Part shown: one piece after another, positions 18,321 to 26,255 of the stretch
How the letters are laid out: each line of letters begins with the position of its first letter
How positions within the stretch are numbered: the stretch's first letter is position 1
NCBI RefSeq assembly: GCF_039540575.1
Contig: NZ_BAABFC010000001.1
Location: forward strand, 248,001-312,000
From: Pseudaeromonas paramecii
Lineage (GTDB): Bacteria > Pseudomonadota > Gammaproteobacteria > Enterobacterales > Aeromonadaceae
Reading direction: 5' to 3'
DNA length: 64,000 bases
Position numbers and translations under genes: made by a program
Notes under the pieces: generated by a model
What the model saw: only the letters and a program-made list of their open reading frames with translations
Told to the model about the DNA's origin: nothing
Database searches by the model: none

Positions 18321-19679
18321 TCAGGCCGCTGAGTTGCCGGTTTGCGGACGACGACGGCGGTGCGGGCGATTGCCGGCAGGCTTGTCTGCCGAGTTACCCG
18401 GCGCCGGGCGACCCTGGCCTTGGCCTTGCGGCTTGGCGGCAGATGCGCCTTGTGGACGCCGGCCCTGACCTTGCCCCGGCCGGCGGGGCGGCGGGCTCTT
18501 ACGCTCCGGTTGCCCCTGGCCATGGGCGATGGCATCCAGCGTCAGCTTGTCCGGCTCGAAGCCCGGGATGATCTCCTTGGGCAACGTCTGCTTGATCAGC
18601 TTTTCAATACCGCGCAGCAACTTGCCCTCATCGGCCGCCACCAGGGAGATGGCATGACCCGCGGCCCCGGCACGACCGGTACGGCCGATACGGTGCACAT
18701 AGTCTTCTGCCACGTTGGGCAGCTCGAAGTTCACCACCTGCGGCAGCTGATCGATGTCCAGCCCGCGGGCCGCGATGTCGGTAGCCACCATGACGGTCAG
18801 CTCGCCGGACTTGAAGCCCGCCAGCGCCTTGGTTCTGGCACCCTGACTCTTGTTGCCGTGGATGGCCGCCGCCTGGATACCTTCCTGACAGAGCTTCTCG
18901 GCCAGACGGTTGGCGACGTGCTTGGTCCGGGTAAACACCAGCACCTGCTCCCAGCCATGACGGCGGATCAGCTCGCACAGCAGGGCCGGCTTGCGGCTCT
19001 TGTCCACCGGGTGTACCAGCTGCTCGATGCGCTCGGCGGTACTGTTGCGCGGCGCTACCTCGATGGAGAGCGGGTCCTTGAGCAGACGGGTGGCCAGATC
19101 GCGGATCTCGTCGGCGAAGGTGGCGGAGAACAGCAGGTTCTGCCGCTTGGCCGGCAACAGGGCCAGCACCTTGCGGATATCGTGGATAAAGCCCATGTCC
19201 AGCATGCGGTCGGCTTCATCCAGTACCAGCACTTCCAGCTGATCGAAGCGCACGGCATTTTGTTGGTACAGATCCAGCAGCCGGCCCGGGCAGGCCACCA
19301 GGACATCGAGGCCCTTGCGCAGCATCATCATCTGGGGATTGATCCCCACCCCGCCAAACACCACCCCGGAGCGCAGGGACAGGTACTTCCCGTAGTTGCG
19401 CACGCTCTCCTCCACCTGGGCCGCCAGCTCCCGGGTCGGCGCCAGGATCAGGGCGCGCACCTGGTTCGGCTTGACACGCGGCCCCCCGGCCAGCCGCTGC
19501 AACAGCGGCAGGGTAAAACCAGCGGTCTTGCCGGTGCCCGTCTGGGCGGCCGCCATCAAGTCCCGACCCGCCAACACGGCAGGAATGGCCTGAGCCTGGA
19601 TGGGAGAAGGTTCGCTATAACCCTGCTCGCTGACGGCGCGGAGCAAGGCAGGGGAAAGTCCGAGGGAGGAAAAACTCAT
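18321..19679 (-). CDS. rhlE: ATP-dependent RNA helicase RhlE
   Basis: DEAD-box helicase linked to ribosome assembly and RNA decay. Residues 1-375 hold the complete core: FSSLGLSPALLRAV, Q motif, AAQTGTGKTAGFTLP, APTRELAAQ, DEADRMLDMGF, SATF, ATDIAARGLDI and HRIGRTGRAG. The last 75 residues are a low-complexity, basic Gly/Pro/Gln/Arg tail with repeated GQGQGR blocks. The ATG at 19679 gives MSFSSLGLSPALL, the RhlE N-terminus. It is divergent from cowN and convergent with dinF. Confidence 0.92.
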   Translation of the reverse strand: MSFSSLGLSPALLRAVSEQGYSEPSPIQAQAIPAVLAGRDLMAAAQTGTGKTAGFTLPLLQRLAGGPRVKPNQVRALILAPTRELAAQVEESVRNYGKYLSLRSGVVFGGVGINPQMMMLRKGLDVLVACPGRLLDLYQQNAVRFDQLEVLVLDEADRMLDMGFIHDIRKVLALLPAKRQNLLFSATFADEIRDLATRLLKDPLSIEVAPRNSTAERIEQLVHPVDKSRKPALLCELIRRHGWEQVLVFTRTKHVANRLAEKLCQEGIQAAAIHGNKSQGARTKALAGFKSGELTVMVATDIAARGLDIDQLPQVVNFELPNVAEDYVHRIGRTGRAGAAGHAISLVAADEGKLLRGIEKLIKQTLPKEIIPGFEPDKLTLDAIAHGQGQPERKSPPPRRPGQGQGRRPQGASAAKPQGQGQGRPAPGNSADKPAGNRPHRRRRPQTGNSAA

Positions 19680-19802
19680 AAACACCTTTTTGGGCTGCGG
19701 ACGACCGCAACAACGATGGGCATACAAAGAGGCGGGAGCTTACCCCCTTTCGCCGGATGTGACGAGCAGAATGTGAGTGAGATCTGTCTTTTTACCCCAA
19801 GC

Positions 19803-19818
19803 TGGCACGTTTCTGGCC
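19803..19818 (+). promoter_or_regulatory. Sigma-54-like -24/-12 promoter ahead of cowN
   Basis: TGGCACGTTTCTGGCC keeps the -24 GG and -12 GC exactly ten bases apart and matches TGGCACG fully; the -12 element is TGGC rather than TTGC. The start site would be near 19828, leaving a leader of about 90 nt before the cowN ATG. I found no clear NifA half-site pair (TGT-N10-ACA) upstream. Confidence 0.5.
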
Positions 19819-19916
19819 ATCGGTAACGGATGAACACCATTGGCCCCGCCTTTTCCACCACATCCGGGTGCCAATTCTCACAATTTGTGGTTAATCAACC
19901 AAAGGTGCTGTCTGTC

Positions 19917-20210
19917 ATGTCCGATTGTCTGTGCAATAAACCCGATCGCTACGTCAGCTTTGAAGGCATTGATTGTGACCAAAACGCTGCCCTGTTGATG
20001 CAGTCCCTGCTCCGCCACCTAGCGGAGCCGGCCAAGTGCAATGCGTTCTGGACCTATTTTCTCAACAAGCGGCGCCCGGCCTCAGGCCCGGCCCCCGACG
20101 ATCTCTTCTTGATCCACAGTCACCTCAATCAGCTGCGGGACTTCTTTGAGGAACATGAGGACGAGGCCGCCCAGCAGTTGCTGGAAAAAATCGAGCTGGA
20201 GTGCTGCTAA
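19917..20210 (+). CDS. cowN: CowN, N2-fixation sustaining protein
   Basis: CowN lets diazotrophs keep fixing nitrogen when carbon monoxide is present by protecting nitrogenase. The 97-residue product matches the family over its length: DRYVSFEGIDCDQNAALLMQ, NAFWTYFLNKR, SGPAPDDLFLIHSHLNQLRD and the terminal IELECC. The ATG at 19917 has AAGGTG upstream and gives MSDCLCNKPDRYVSFEG; the extra 29 codons of open frame upstream are not family-like. No nif gene is in the window, so the role depends on a nitrogenase elsewhere. A sigma-54-like promoter lies upstream. Confidence 0.83.
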   Translation: MSDCLCNKPDRYVSFEGIDCDQNAALLMQSLLRHLAEPAKCNAFWTYFLNKRRPASGPAPDDLFLIHSHLNQLRDFFEEHEDEAAQQLLEKIELECC

Positions 20211-20232
20211 GTGGGATGACTTGTTGCCAACG

Positions 20233-20256
20233 GGCCCCTGGGCTACCCTAGGGGCC
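20233..20256 (+). terminator. Hairpin between cowN and arfA
   Basis: GGCCCCTGGG pairs with CCCTAGGGGCC with one bulge and a three-base loop, 23 bp after the cowN stop. No U-tract follows, so it may be a weak terminator or an mRNA 3' structure. Confidence 0.45.
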
Positions 20257-20301
20257 TGATGTCGGCTTATCCGGCATCGCTTAGGCAATAAGGAGCCCAG
20301 C

Positions 20302-20490
20302 ATGAGTAAACAACCCCTGCCCCATCAACATCAGCGCGGTGAGATAGCCGATAACGCCCTGGCCGCTCTGGTGACCGATCCCCTGTTTCGTAACCGCATC
20401 GAACAAAACCGCAAAGGCAAGGGCAGCTATCGCCGCCACGCCAAGCACAAGACCGGGGAATGGTCAGCCCAGCTCAGTCTCGCCGCCTGA
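20302..20490 (+). CDS. arfA: Alternative ribosome-rescue factor ArfA
   Basis: ArfA brings RF2 to ribosomes stalled at the end of mRNAs without a stop codon, a backup for tmRNA. The 62-residue product has the family core GEIADNALAALVTDPLFRNR followed by the basic KGKGSYRRHAKHK that enters the mRNA channel. An AAGGAG site is eight bases from the ATG. A stem-loop covers the last codons and stop. In E. coli such a hairpin makes arfA mRNA non-stop, so that ArfA is made only when tmRNA fails. Confidence 0.88.
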   Translation: MSKQPLPHQHQRGEIADNALAALVTDPLFRNRIEQNRKGKGSYRRHAKHKTGEWSAQLSLAA

Positions 20491-20502
20491 TCTGCGCTGA
20501 CC
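20462..20502 (+). other. Stem-loop spanning the arfA stop codon
   Basis: GGTCAGC (20462-20468) pairs with GCTGACC (20496-20502), and an inner TCAG/CTGA pairing is possible. The TGA at 20488-20490 lies in the loop region. Cleavage or termination here would give non-stop arfA mRNA, as known in E. coli; this is inference. Confidence 0.4.
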
Positions 20503-20559
20503 CGTCCTCGCGTTCGCTCCACCCCTGCCTGCATGCCACTAGACCATAAGAGAGTTTCC

Positions 20560-21075
20560 ATGCGTCTGCTTCTACCCAGTCTGCTTGCCCTGAGTCTGCC
20601 GGCCCTGGCCGCCACCCAACTGACCCTGCCGGATGGCCGTGAGGTGGTGCTGGAGGATGACTTTACCTGGCACTATCTGCTCACCACGCCGGCACAGAGC
20701 GGTGTGGCACCGCGCCTGAGCCAACAGGCCATGGCGGAACCGGCCTTGCTGAGCCAAAGCACGGCTCAGGGGGTCACGGTAGCCCTGACGGATCGGATCC
20801 AGGAGGGCGATCGCATGAGGCTCGAACTGCAGGTGCACAATCAGCAGGCCGGCAGTGTGGTACAGGTCGAAGGACAGGTGGTCTTCTACTCCGAGCAGGG
20901 CGAACAATTGCAAGCGCTGCCACTGCGGCTGTGGCAGTCCATCTACCAAATGCCGGACACCTACCTGCGTCAAGGCGACAAGAAGCCCTTTACCACCGAT
21001 TGGTTGACGCTGCCCCCCGGGCAAACACACCCCCTGCTGCAACTGCAAATAACGGAAGTGAAGCGGCGCTCCTGA
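20560..21075 (+). CDS. Secreted DUF3157-like protein
   Basis: A 171-residue exported protein of unknown function. A signal peptide (MRLLLPSLLALSLPALAA) leads into TQLTLPDGREVVLEDDFTWH, which resembles the start of DUF3157 proteins found in Vibrio and relatives. The rest is a predicted beta-rich domain (VVQVEGQVVFYSEQGEQLQ) with no cysteines or catalytic motif. It is convergent with the GH14 gene and separated from arfA by 69 bp. The family call is tentative; periplasmic location is likely. Confidence 0.6.
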   Translation: MRLLLPSLLALSLPALAATQLTLPDGREVVLEDDFTWHYLLTTPAQSGVAPRLSQQAMAEPALLSQSTAQGVTVALTDRIQEGDRMRLELQVHNQQAGSVVQVEGQVVFYSEQGEQLQALPLRLWQSIYQMPDTYLRQGDKKPFTTDWLTLPPGQTHPLLQLQITEVKRRS

Positions 21076-21146
21076 TGCACCACCGCAAACATTACGTTAA
21101 ATCTTAGGTTCAACAGGACCCGGCGTGGCCGGCAATCGAGTGAATG

Positions 21147-21169
21147 AAAACGGCGCCCTGGGCGCCGCT
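21147..21169 (-). terminator. Intrinsic terminator after the GH14 gene
   Basis: CGGCGCC/GGCGCCG with a CTG loop is followed on the minus strand by TTTTC, 24 bp beyond the GH14 stop codon. Confidence 0.75.
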
Positions 21170-21192
21170 TTCAACTTCATCAAAGACGGGAT

Positions 21193-23883
21193 CTACTGGA
21201 ACTGGTTGATGAGCCAAGCCAGGCGCTCCCGCGGCAGCCGGTTGTCATCGAAGAAGTTCTGCATGCGCAGAAACGTAATGCCATCGTAGCCGGGGTTGCG
21301 CCCCAATGCGGCGGCGATCTGCTGCCAGCCCTGCTCCCCGTACAGTTCCCCCGCCAAGGCATTTTCCCCCATCAGGGACACCCCCACCTCATGGGCGGCA
21401 TCGGCAAACCAACTCACCAGATCCGCCGCCCGTGAATAGCCTTCGTAGTCCTTGTTGATCATCTCAAGGCAGGTGAAATGCACCACCACTCGGGCACGGT
21501 GCTCGGGGGCGATCAACCCCTCCAGCAGGCGCACATACTCCCGCTGATTATGGGGCCCCAGCGCCGGATGGGGCGCTATGAGTCCGGCGGTGATCTCCGC
21601 CACCCGCGGGCAGGCGGGATCACTGATCTCCCAATGAATGCCGGGGATCTTGATGCCGATGGGCACGGCCCGCAGTGCCGAATCACCAAACAGGGACAGG
21701 GCGCCGTCGAGGATCTGGCGGCCGTGGCGGATCAGGGAGCCCTGATACCAGCTGAGGAACTCCCTCCCCCAGGCGGAATAGACATACTGCTTGTTGTCGA
21801 ACAGGCTATCCGCCGACGGCATGGGGATCGCGTCCAGGCTCTTGTACTGGCTGCCGAAGGCATAGTTGAGGGCGGCGACATTGCCGAACTTACGGTGCAA
21901 ATAGTCCTGCCAATCCCGCTGGGCCAGCGGGCTATAGCACTGCAGGGTGCCCCGATTGGGATAGTTACCCCAATCGTGGGCGTTGTAGCTGGGAAAGCGC
22001 AGCTCACCCGCCGGCCCCAGGCTGACATTGATCTCGTCTATCATGGCGGCCCGCTCGGCATAGTGCGCCGCAAACGCCGTCATGAAGTTGAGGTAAAACG
22101 GGATGACATAGGGATCCGCCCACAAGGAGACATACTCCATGGAGGCATCGCCGGTTTCGCTCACATACTGCAGATCCCGCACCGACTCCAGCTCGGGATG
22201 GCGCTGCAGCAAAATGCCCCACAGCCACAAGGGAATGGTCTGCATGTAGTCGTCGTTGACGTTGCCGCCGGCCTGGTGGAAGGAGAGGATGGGCACCCAG
22301 TGCATCTCCTGCTCTGCCAGCACGGCCACCAGGCGGTCGTAATAACTCCAGTCAAACTGGCCAGGCTGCCGACCTTCCACCAGGCCCCACCACAGATCCG
22401 TGGAGACCGCCGTCACGCCGAGGCGACGCAACTGGCGCAGTTGCTCGGCAAAGGCTCGCCAATCCTCCTCCTCCACCATCTGCCGCTGATTGGCCACTTT
22501 CAGGTGCAGGGGGCCCATGACCCGAAACTGTTTGCTAGCCATTTGCGGCAGTTGCCCCTGGGCATGTTTGAGGCGCGCCAGCTGCCGCAGCCGCGACTGC
22601 CCTTGCTCGGCACTGGCCAGCAAACAGGGCAGATCCCCCAGCAGCCAGCCGCGAAACGGTCCTTGACGCAGCACCGACTGGATCAGGCGATCCCATTGCG
22701 GATGATCCTGCAACACATCGGCCCGCCGGCATTCGGCCATCAGGCCAATCCCCTGGGCATCGGCTGCGGCGATCCACTGTTGCACCAGGGGGCTCGCCAC
22801 CTCGCCATGGGGTGTCGCCACGCCAGGGAGCAGCAGGGTCAATTCCGCCGCGCCTAACCTGTCCTTGAGGGCGGCCAGCAGGGGGGCCGGATCGGCCGCA
22901 CCGCCCGGCCCCTGCAAGCCGGCTATGAGACCGGGCGGCAGAGGCACCTCATCACTGAGCCGGGGCAGATTGCCGCACAACCGCAGGCCAAGTTTGACCC
23001 GCCAGGGCTGGGTGAAGGTTTCCCGCGCCAGGGCGAGGACTTGACAGCCATACTCCTGCAGGGAGCCTTGATACCAGGCGAAGAACTCCTGCCAGGCCGG
23101 GCAGTCGCCCTGCTCCTGCAACCACAATAGCAACTGGCGACGCGCCATGACGCTGCTTAAGCCCTCGGGCGCCGCATAGCCCCAGTGCTGACACCAGGCC
23201 TGCTCGCTGCCGTGCCGCAGCAACTGGCTGCGATGCAGATCCGCCAGGGCCAGCTCGCTGTAGCAGGGCAGCACCCGCGCCGGCTCCGCCACCTCGTAGC
23301 GCCCCAGCCAGGGATAGCGCCACTCCCCATCAGGCCCCAAGCCGAACACCAGTTGTTGCACCGCCCCGGCCTGGGATGACAGGTGCAGTGCCATGCCTTG
23401 CAGAAACTGGCGGTAAAACGGCAGCGTCACCTCCTTGGCCCACAGGGACAAGGCGGCTATGGTGTCGCGGCCGTACTGATCCAGATACTTGAGGCTATCG
23501 ATGGGAAAATGGGCCGGCAGGGCCTGCTGCAACCGACCCCATAACCAATCCGGCAGCAGGGTGAGGGCACTAGGCTGGTTGAGCCCTGTGGCGACAAAGG
23601 CCACCTCCGCCACTATCTTGAGCCCCTGACTCTGGATCTGGGTGAACAGTCGTTGATACCCCGCCCAACTGCCGATGTCATTGGCCTGCTCAGGGGCAAA
23701 GGGCGCTATCCAGCGCCAGTGGATCGGCACCACCAGGGCATCCACCCCCTGGCGGCGCAACTGCTGTAGCTGACCCAGCCACACAGCAGTTTGCTCGGCG
23801 CTGACAGGCAGTTGCACCAGACGGCGGGTAGATTCGGTATCCAGATAGACCCAGGACTGCAAGGGGCCGGCGGAGGCTGACAT
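21193..23883 (-). CDS. Tandem-domain GH14 (beta-amylase-like) protein
   Basis: An 896-residue protein made of two related beta-amylase barrels. The C-terminal half (from about 448) has the GH14 signatures: STDLWWGLVEG, SFHQAGGNVNDD, SLGPAGELRFPSY with the acid Glu627, HFTCLEM, and MGENALAGELYG with the base Glu840. The N-terminal half is a diverged copy: GLGPDGEWRYPWLG (Glu187) and LMAECRRADV (Glu384) keep both glutamates, but the flexible loop, the FTCLEM segment and the aspartate of the first motif are lost. There is no signal peptide, so it probably acts on cytoplasmic alpha-glucans. The ATG at 23883 has GAGG upstream. A CRP-like site precedes the gene. Confidence 0.85.
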   Translation of the reverse strand: MSASAGPLQSWVYLDTESTRRLVQLPVSAEQTAVWLGQLQQLRRQGVDALVVPIHWRWIAPFAPEQANDIGSWAGYQRLFTQIQSQGLKIVAEVAFVATGLNQPSALTLLPDWLWGRLQQALPAHFPIDSLKYLDQYGRDTIAALSLWAKEVTLPFYRQFLQGMALHLSSQAGAVQQLVFGLGPDGEWRYPWLGRYEVAEPARVLPCYSELALADLHRSQLLRHGSEQAWCQHWGYAAPEGLSSVMARRQLLLWLQEQGDCPAWQEFFAWYQGSLQEYGCQVLALARETFTQPWRVKLGLRLCGNLPRLSDEVPLPPGLIAGLQGPGGAADPAPLLAALKDRLGAAELTLLLPGVATPHGEVASPLVQQWIAAADAQGIGLMAECRRADVLQDHPQWDRLIQSVLRQGPFRGWLLGDLPCLLASAEQGQSRLRQLARLKHAQGQLPQMASKQFRVMGPLHLKVANQRQMVEEEDWRAFAEQLRQLRRLGVTAVSTDLWWGLVEGRQPGQFDWSYYDRLVAVLAEQEMHWVPILSFHQAGGNVNDDYMQTIPLWLWGILLQRHPELESVRDLQYVSETGDASMEYVSLWADPYVIPFYLNFMTAFAAHYAERAAMIDEINVSLGPAGELRFPSYNAHDWGNYPNRGTLQCYSPLAQRDWQDYLHRKFGNVAALNYAFGSQYKSLDAIPMPSADSLFDNKQYVYSAWGREFLSWYQGSLIRHGRQILDGALSLFGDSALRAVPIGIKIPGIHWEISDPACPRVAEITAGLIAPHPALGPHNQREYVRLLEGLIAPEHRARVVVHFTCLEMINKDYEGYSRAADLVSWFADAAHEVGVSLMGENALAGELYGEQGWQQIAAALGRNPGYDGITFLRMQNFFDDNRLPRERLAWLINQFQ

Positions 23884-23987
23884 ATTCAACTCCTCATGAG
23901 TTGGCAGGACGGCAAAAAATCTGTCACAGGTTGTCGCTCCAGCCGGATAAAACTGCAAACCTGGCAGGCTTTTCAGACAGCAGGCGC

Positions 23988-24001
23988 GTGACCCACATCA
24001 C
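23988..24001. promoter_or_regulatory. CRP-like site upstream of the GH14 gene
   Basis: GTGACCCACATCAC fits the CRP core GTGA-N6-TCAC and is centred about 112 bp before the GH14 start. Catabolite control of an amylase is plausible but inferred. Confidence 0.4.
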
Positions 24002-24068
24002 ACCACAGCCGAAATGGGCTGAGTGGTTCGAGACACAGCAATAAATAATAACTTATTGATAACAAAGA

Positions 24069-25043
24069 TTATCGGCCACGAACCCGGCGAATTCCGGCCT
24101 CATAGAAGCCCTCACGTCCACCCTCTGGACGGGTCTGGAAATATTTAAGAAACCACATGTACTGCTCAGGCCGGGGGGCCAGCAGCGCTTCTATCTCCTG
24201 GTTCATGCGTGCGGTATCTGCCAGCAAGTCGCCGGTCGGGTACTCCGTCATGATGTCACCGAACAGCAAATCATACTGGCCGGTGCCGGCGTTGTAGCAA
24301 GAGAGCAAGGGCACGACTCGGGCACCCGTGAGTTTGACGAGCCTGGGCAGGGCCGGCAGGGTGGCCTTGGGCACGCCAAAGAACGGCACAAACAGGCTGG
24401 CGTCGGCGCCATGGTCCTGATCCGGCAGGTAAAAGAAGTGGCAGCCTTCACCCATGCTCTTGATCACCGACTTGAGACCGGCACTGCGTTCATAGACACG
24501 CCCACCATAGCGCGCACGCTGGCGGTTGATAAACCAGTCATACAGCGCATTCTTGGCACTGTGCATCATGGTGCACATGGGGTAACCCTGCGCCGCCAAG
24601 AACATGCCGCCGGCATCAATGGCCCAGGCGTGGGGGATCAGGAAGATGACCGGCCGACCGCCATCTTCCATCGCGGCTTTCACCTTATCCCAGCCATGGG
24701 GCGCATAGCGCTTGAGCAGGCGTTGCGCGGAAAAACAGCTGGGCTCGGCAAAGGCAAAAAAGCACTGCAATCCAACCCGGATGGAGTCCAGCAAGATGAC
24801 TTCACGAGCCTGCGGGCTGAGTTGCGGGAAGCATAATTCCAAATTGGTGCGGGCGATGTAGCACTGCTTCTTGGAAAAACGCAGCACCAAAGGGGCAAAG
24901 GCGGCGGCGAGCCGATCACGCCAGCGTACCGGCAACCAGGCCAGCAGGCATAAGAGTCCCAGGCTTAACCAAGTCAACCAAAACCTGGGATGCAGATAGC
25001 GGGACTGAAAACTGTGGTCAAAGACGGGATCGGAACGAGTCAT
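24069..25043 (-). CDS. lpxM: Lipid A acyltransferase, LpxM-like
   Basis: Late acyltransferase that adds a secondary acyl chain to lipid A at the inner membrane. The 324-residue product has the N-terminal pattern PVFDHSFQSRYLHPRFWLTW and a membrane anchor near residues 22-42. The acyltransferase motif is FLIPHAWAID, and FYLPDQDHGADASLFVPFFG and RPEQYMWFLKYFQTRP are typical of LpxM. The ATG at 25043 has GGGGAG just upstream. LpxL or another HTrB-type enzyme is the alternative, but the DQDHG and RPEQYMW segments favour LpxM. Confidence 0.82.
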   Translation of the reverse strand: MTRSDPVFDHSFQSRYLHPRFWLTWLSLGLLCLLAWLPVRWRDRLAAAFAPLVLRFSKKQCYIARTNLELCFPQLSPQAREVILLDSIRVGLQCFFAFAEPSCFSAQRLLKRYAPHGWDKVKAAMEDGGRPVIFLIPHAWAIDAGGMFLAAQGYPMCTMMHSAKNALYDWFINRQRARYGGRVYERSAGLKSVIKSMGEGCHFFYLPDQDHGADASLFVPFFGVPKATLPALPRLVKLTGARVVPLLSCYNAGTGQYDLLFGDIMTEYPTGDLLADTARMNQEIEALLAPRPEQYMWFLKYFQTRPEGGREGFYEAGIRRVRGR

Positions 25044-25064
25044 AACACTCCCCAACAAGACAAC

Positions 25065-25093
25065 GGGCCGTCATCATAATGAAAAGACGGCCC
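25065..25093 (-). terminator. Hairpin between add and lpxM
   Basis: GGGCCGTC and GACGGCCC are separated by a 13-base loop in the gap between the adenine deaminase gene start-side neighbour lpxM and the add stop. The T-run is weak. It may equally shape the lpxM leader. Confidence 0.4.
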
Positions 25094-25119
25094 AAGATCA
25101 CCCGAGCGGCGTTCACCGC

Positions 25120-26115
25120 TCAGGGCAGCATCAGGATCTCCGCAATCAGGGTCTTCTTCCGGGACACCGGCAGCCAGCTGGCTTGTACCCCATTGAGAGC
25201 CAGCTGGCGCAACTGCTCCCGACTGGCCTTGAGATCCCTGGCCAGCGCCTCAAAGTTCTCCTGCAGGTAGCCACCGAAATAGGCCGGGTCATCCGAGTTC
25301 ACCGTGACGCACACGTCCTGATCCAGCAATTGCAACAGGTTGTGATCCGCCATCTTGTCGAACACCTTCAGGCGGGTGTTGGACAGGGGGCAGACCGTCA
25401 GGGGGATCTGCTCCTCCGCCAACCGGGCTATCAGGCGCGGATCGTCGACCGAGCGCACTCCATGATCAATCCGGCACACCTTGAGTTGATCCAGCGCCTC
25501 CCAGATATAGCTGGCCGGCCCCTCCTCGCCCGCATGGGCCACCGCCTTCAGCCCCAGCGCGCTGGCCCGGGCAAACACCTCGCTAAACTTGCTGGGCGGG
25601 TTGCCCAGCTCGGAAGAGTCCAGGCCGACCCCCTGGATCTTATCCAGATAAGGCAGGGCCGCTTCCAGTGTCGCCAGGGCATCCTCCTGGCTAAGATGCC
25701 GCAGGAAGCAGAGGATCAGGCAGCTGCTGATCCCCCATTGGGTCTGAGCCTGATCCAAGGCACGGCTGATGCCACGGATCACAGTACCCATCTCGATACC
25801 GCGGGACAGGTGGGTCTGCGGGTCAAAAAACAGCTCCGTGTGCACCACATGCTGGGCCTGGCAGCGACTGAGGTAGGCCCAGGTCAAATCGAAGAAATCC
25901 TGCTCCGTCTGCAGCACGGCGGCCCCTTGGTAATAGAGGTCGAGGAAAGATTGCAGATTGTGAAAGTCGTAGGCGGCACGCAAGGCGGCCACATCGGCAT
26001 AGGGCAGTTTGATACCATTTCGTTCGGCCAGGGCAAACATCAGCTCGGGCTCCAGGGTACCTTCGATGTGGAGATGCAACTCCACCTTGGGAAGTGCGGC
26101 AATAAACTGCTTCAT
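25120..26115 (-). CDS. Adenine deaminase (adenosine deaminase-like family)
   Basis: Purine salvage enzyme that converts adenine to hypoxanthine with a zinc ion. The 331-residue barrel has the metal motif ELHLHIEGTLEPELMF near residues 12-27, AHAGEEGPASYIWEALDQ with the next histidine, RIDHGVRSVDD and the C-terminal TVNSDDPAYFGGY. The EGTLEPEL and EEGPxxYIWEALD segments are those of the bacterial and yeast adenine deaminase branch rather than true adenosine deaminase. ATG 26115 has AGAGAAG upstream; a TTG five codons earlier is less likely. It is divergent from nagD. Confidence 0.85.
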   Translation of the reverse strand: MKQFIAALPKVELHLHIEGTLEPELMFALAERNGIKLPYADVAALRAAYDFHNLQSFLDLYYQGAAVLQTEQDFFDLTWAYLSRCQAQHVVHTELFFDPQTHLSRGIEMGTVIRGISRALDQAQTQWGISSCLILCFLRHLSQEDALATLEAALPYLDKIQGVGLDSSELGNPPSKFSEVFARASALGLKAVAHAGEEGPASYIWEALDQLKVCRIDHGVRSVDDPRLIARLAEEQIPLTVCPLSNTRLKVFDKMADHNLLQLLDQDVCVTVNSDDPAYFGGYLQENFEALARDLKASREQLRQLALNGVQASWLPVSRKKTLIAEILMLP

Positions 26116-26255
26116 AGGCTTCTCTTTCAATACGTTGCGCTCTGGGCCATGATGCCAATTAAGTTAGCTGACAGCAAAGCACCTTTATAGCATCTTTGCC
26201 TAAGGCAGCCATTTATCCCAGGCAGAACTGGCTAGGGTGCACACATAGGACAGTC

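Noticed and set aside
21478..22857. Plus-strand frame of 459 codons opposite the GH14 gene
   Set aside because: Composition is a mirror of the real gene, with no family resemblance or ribosome site.
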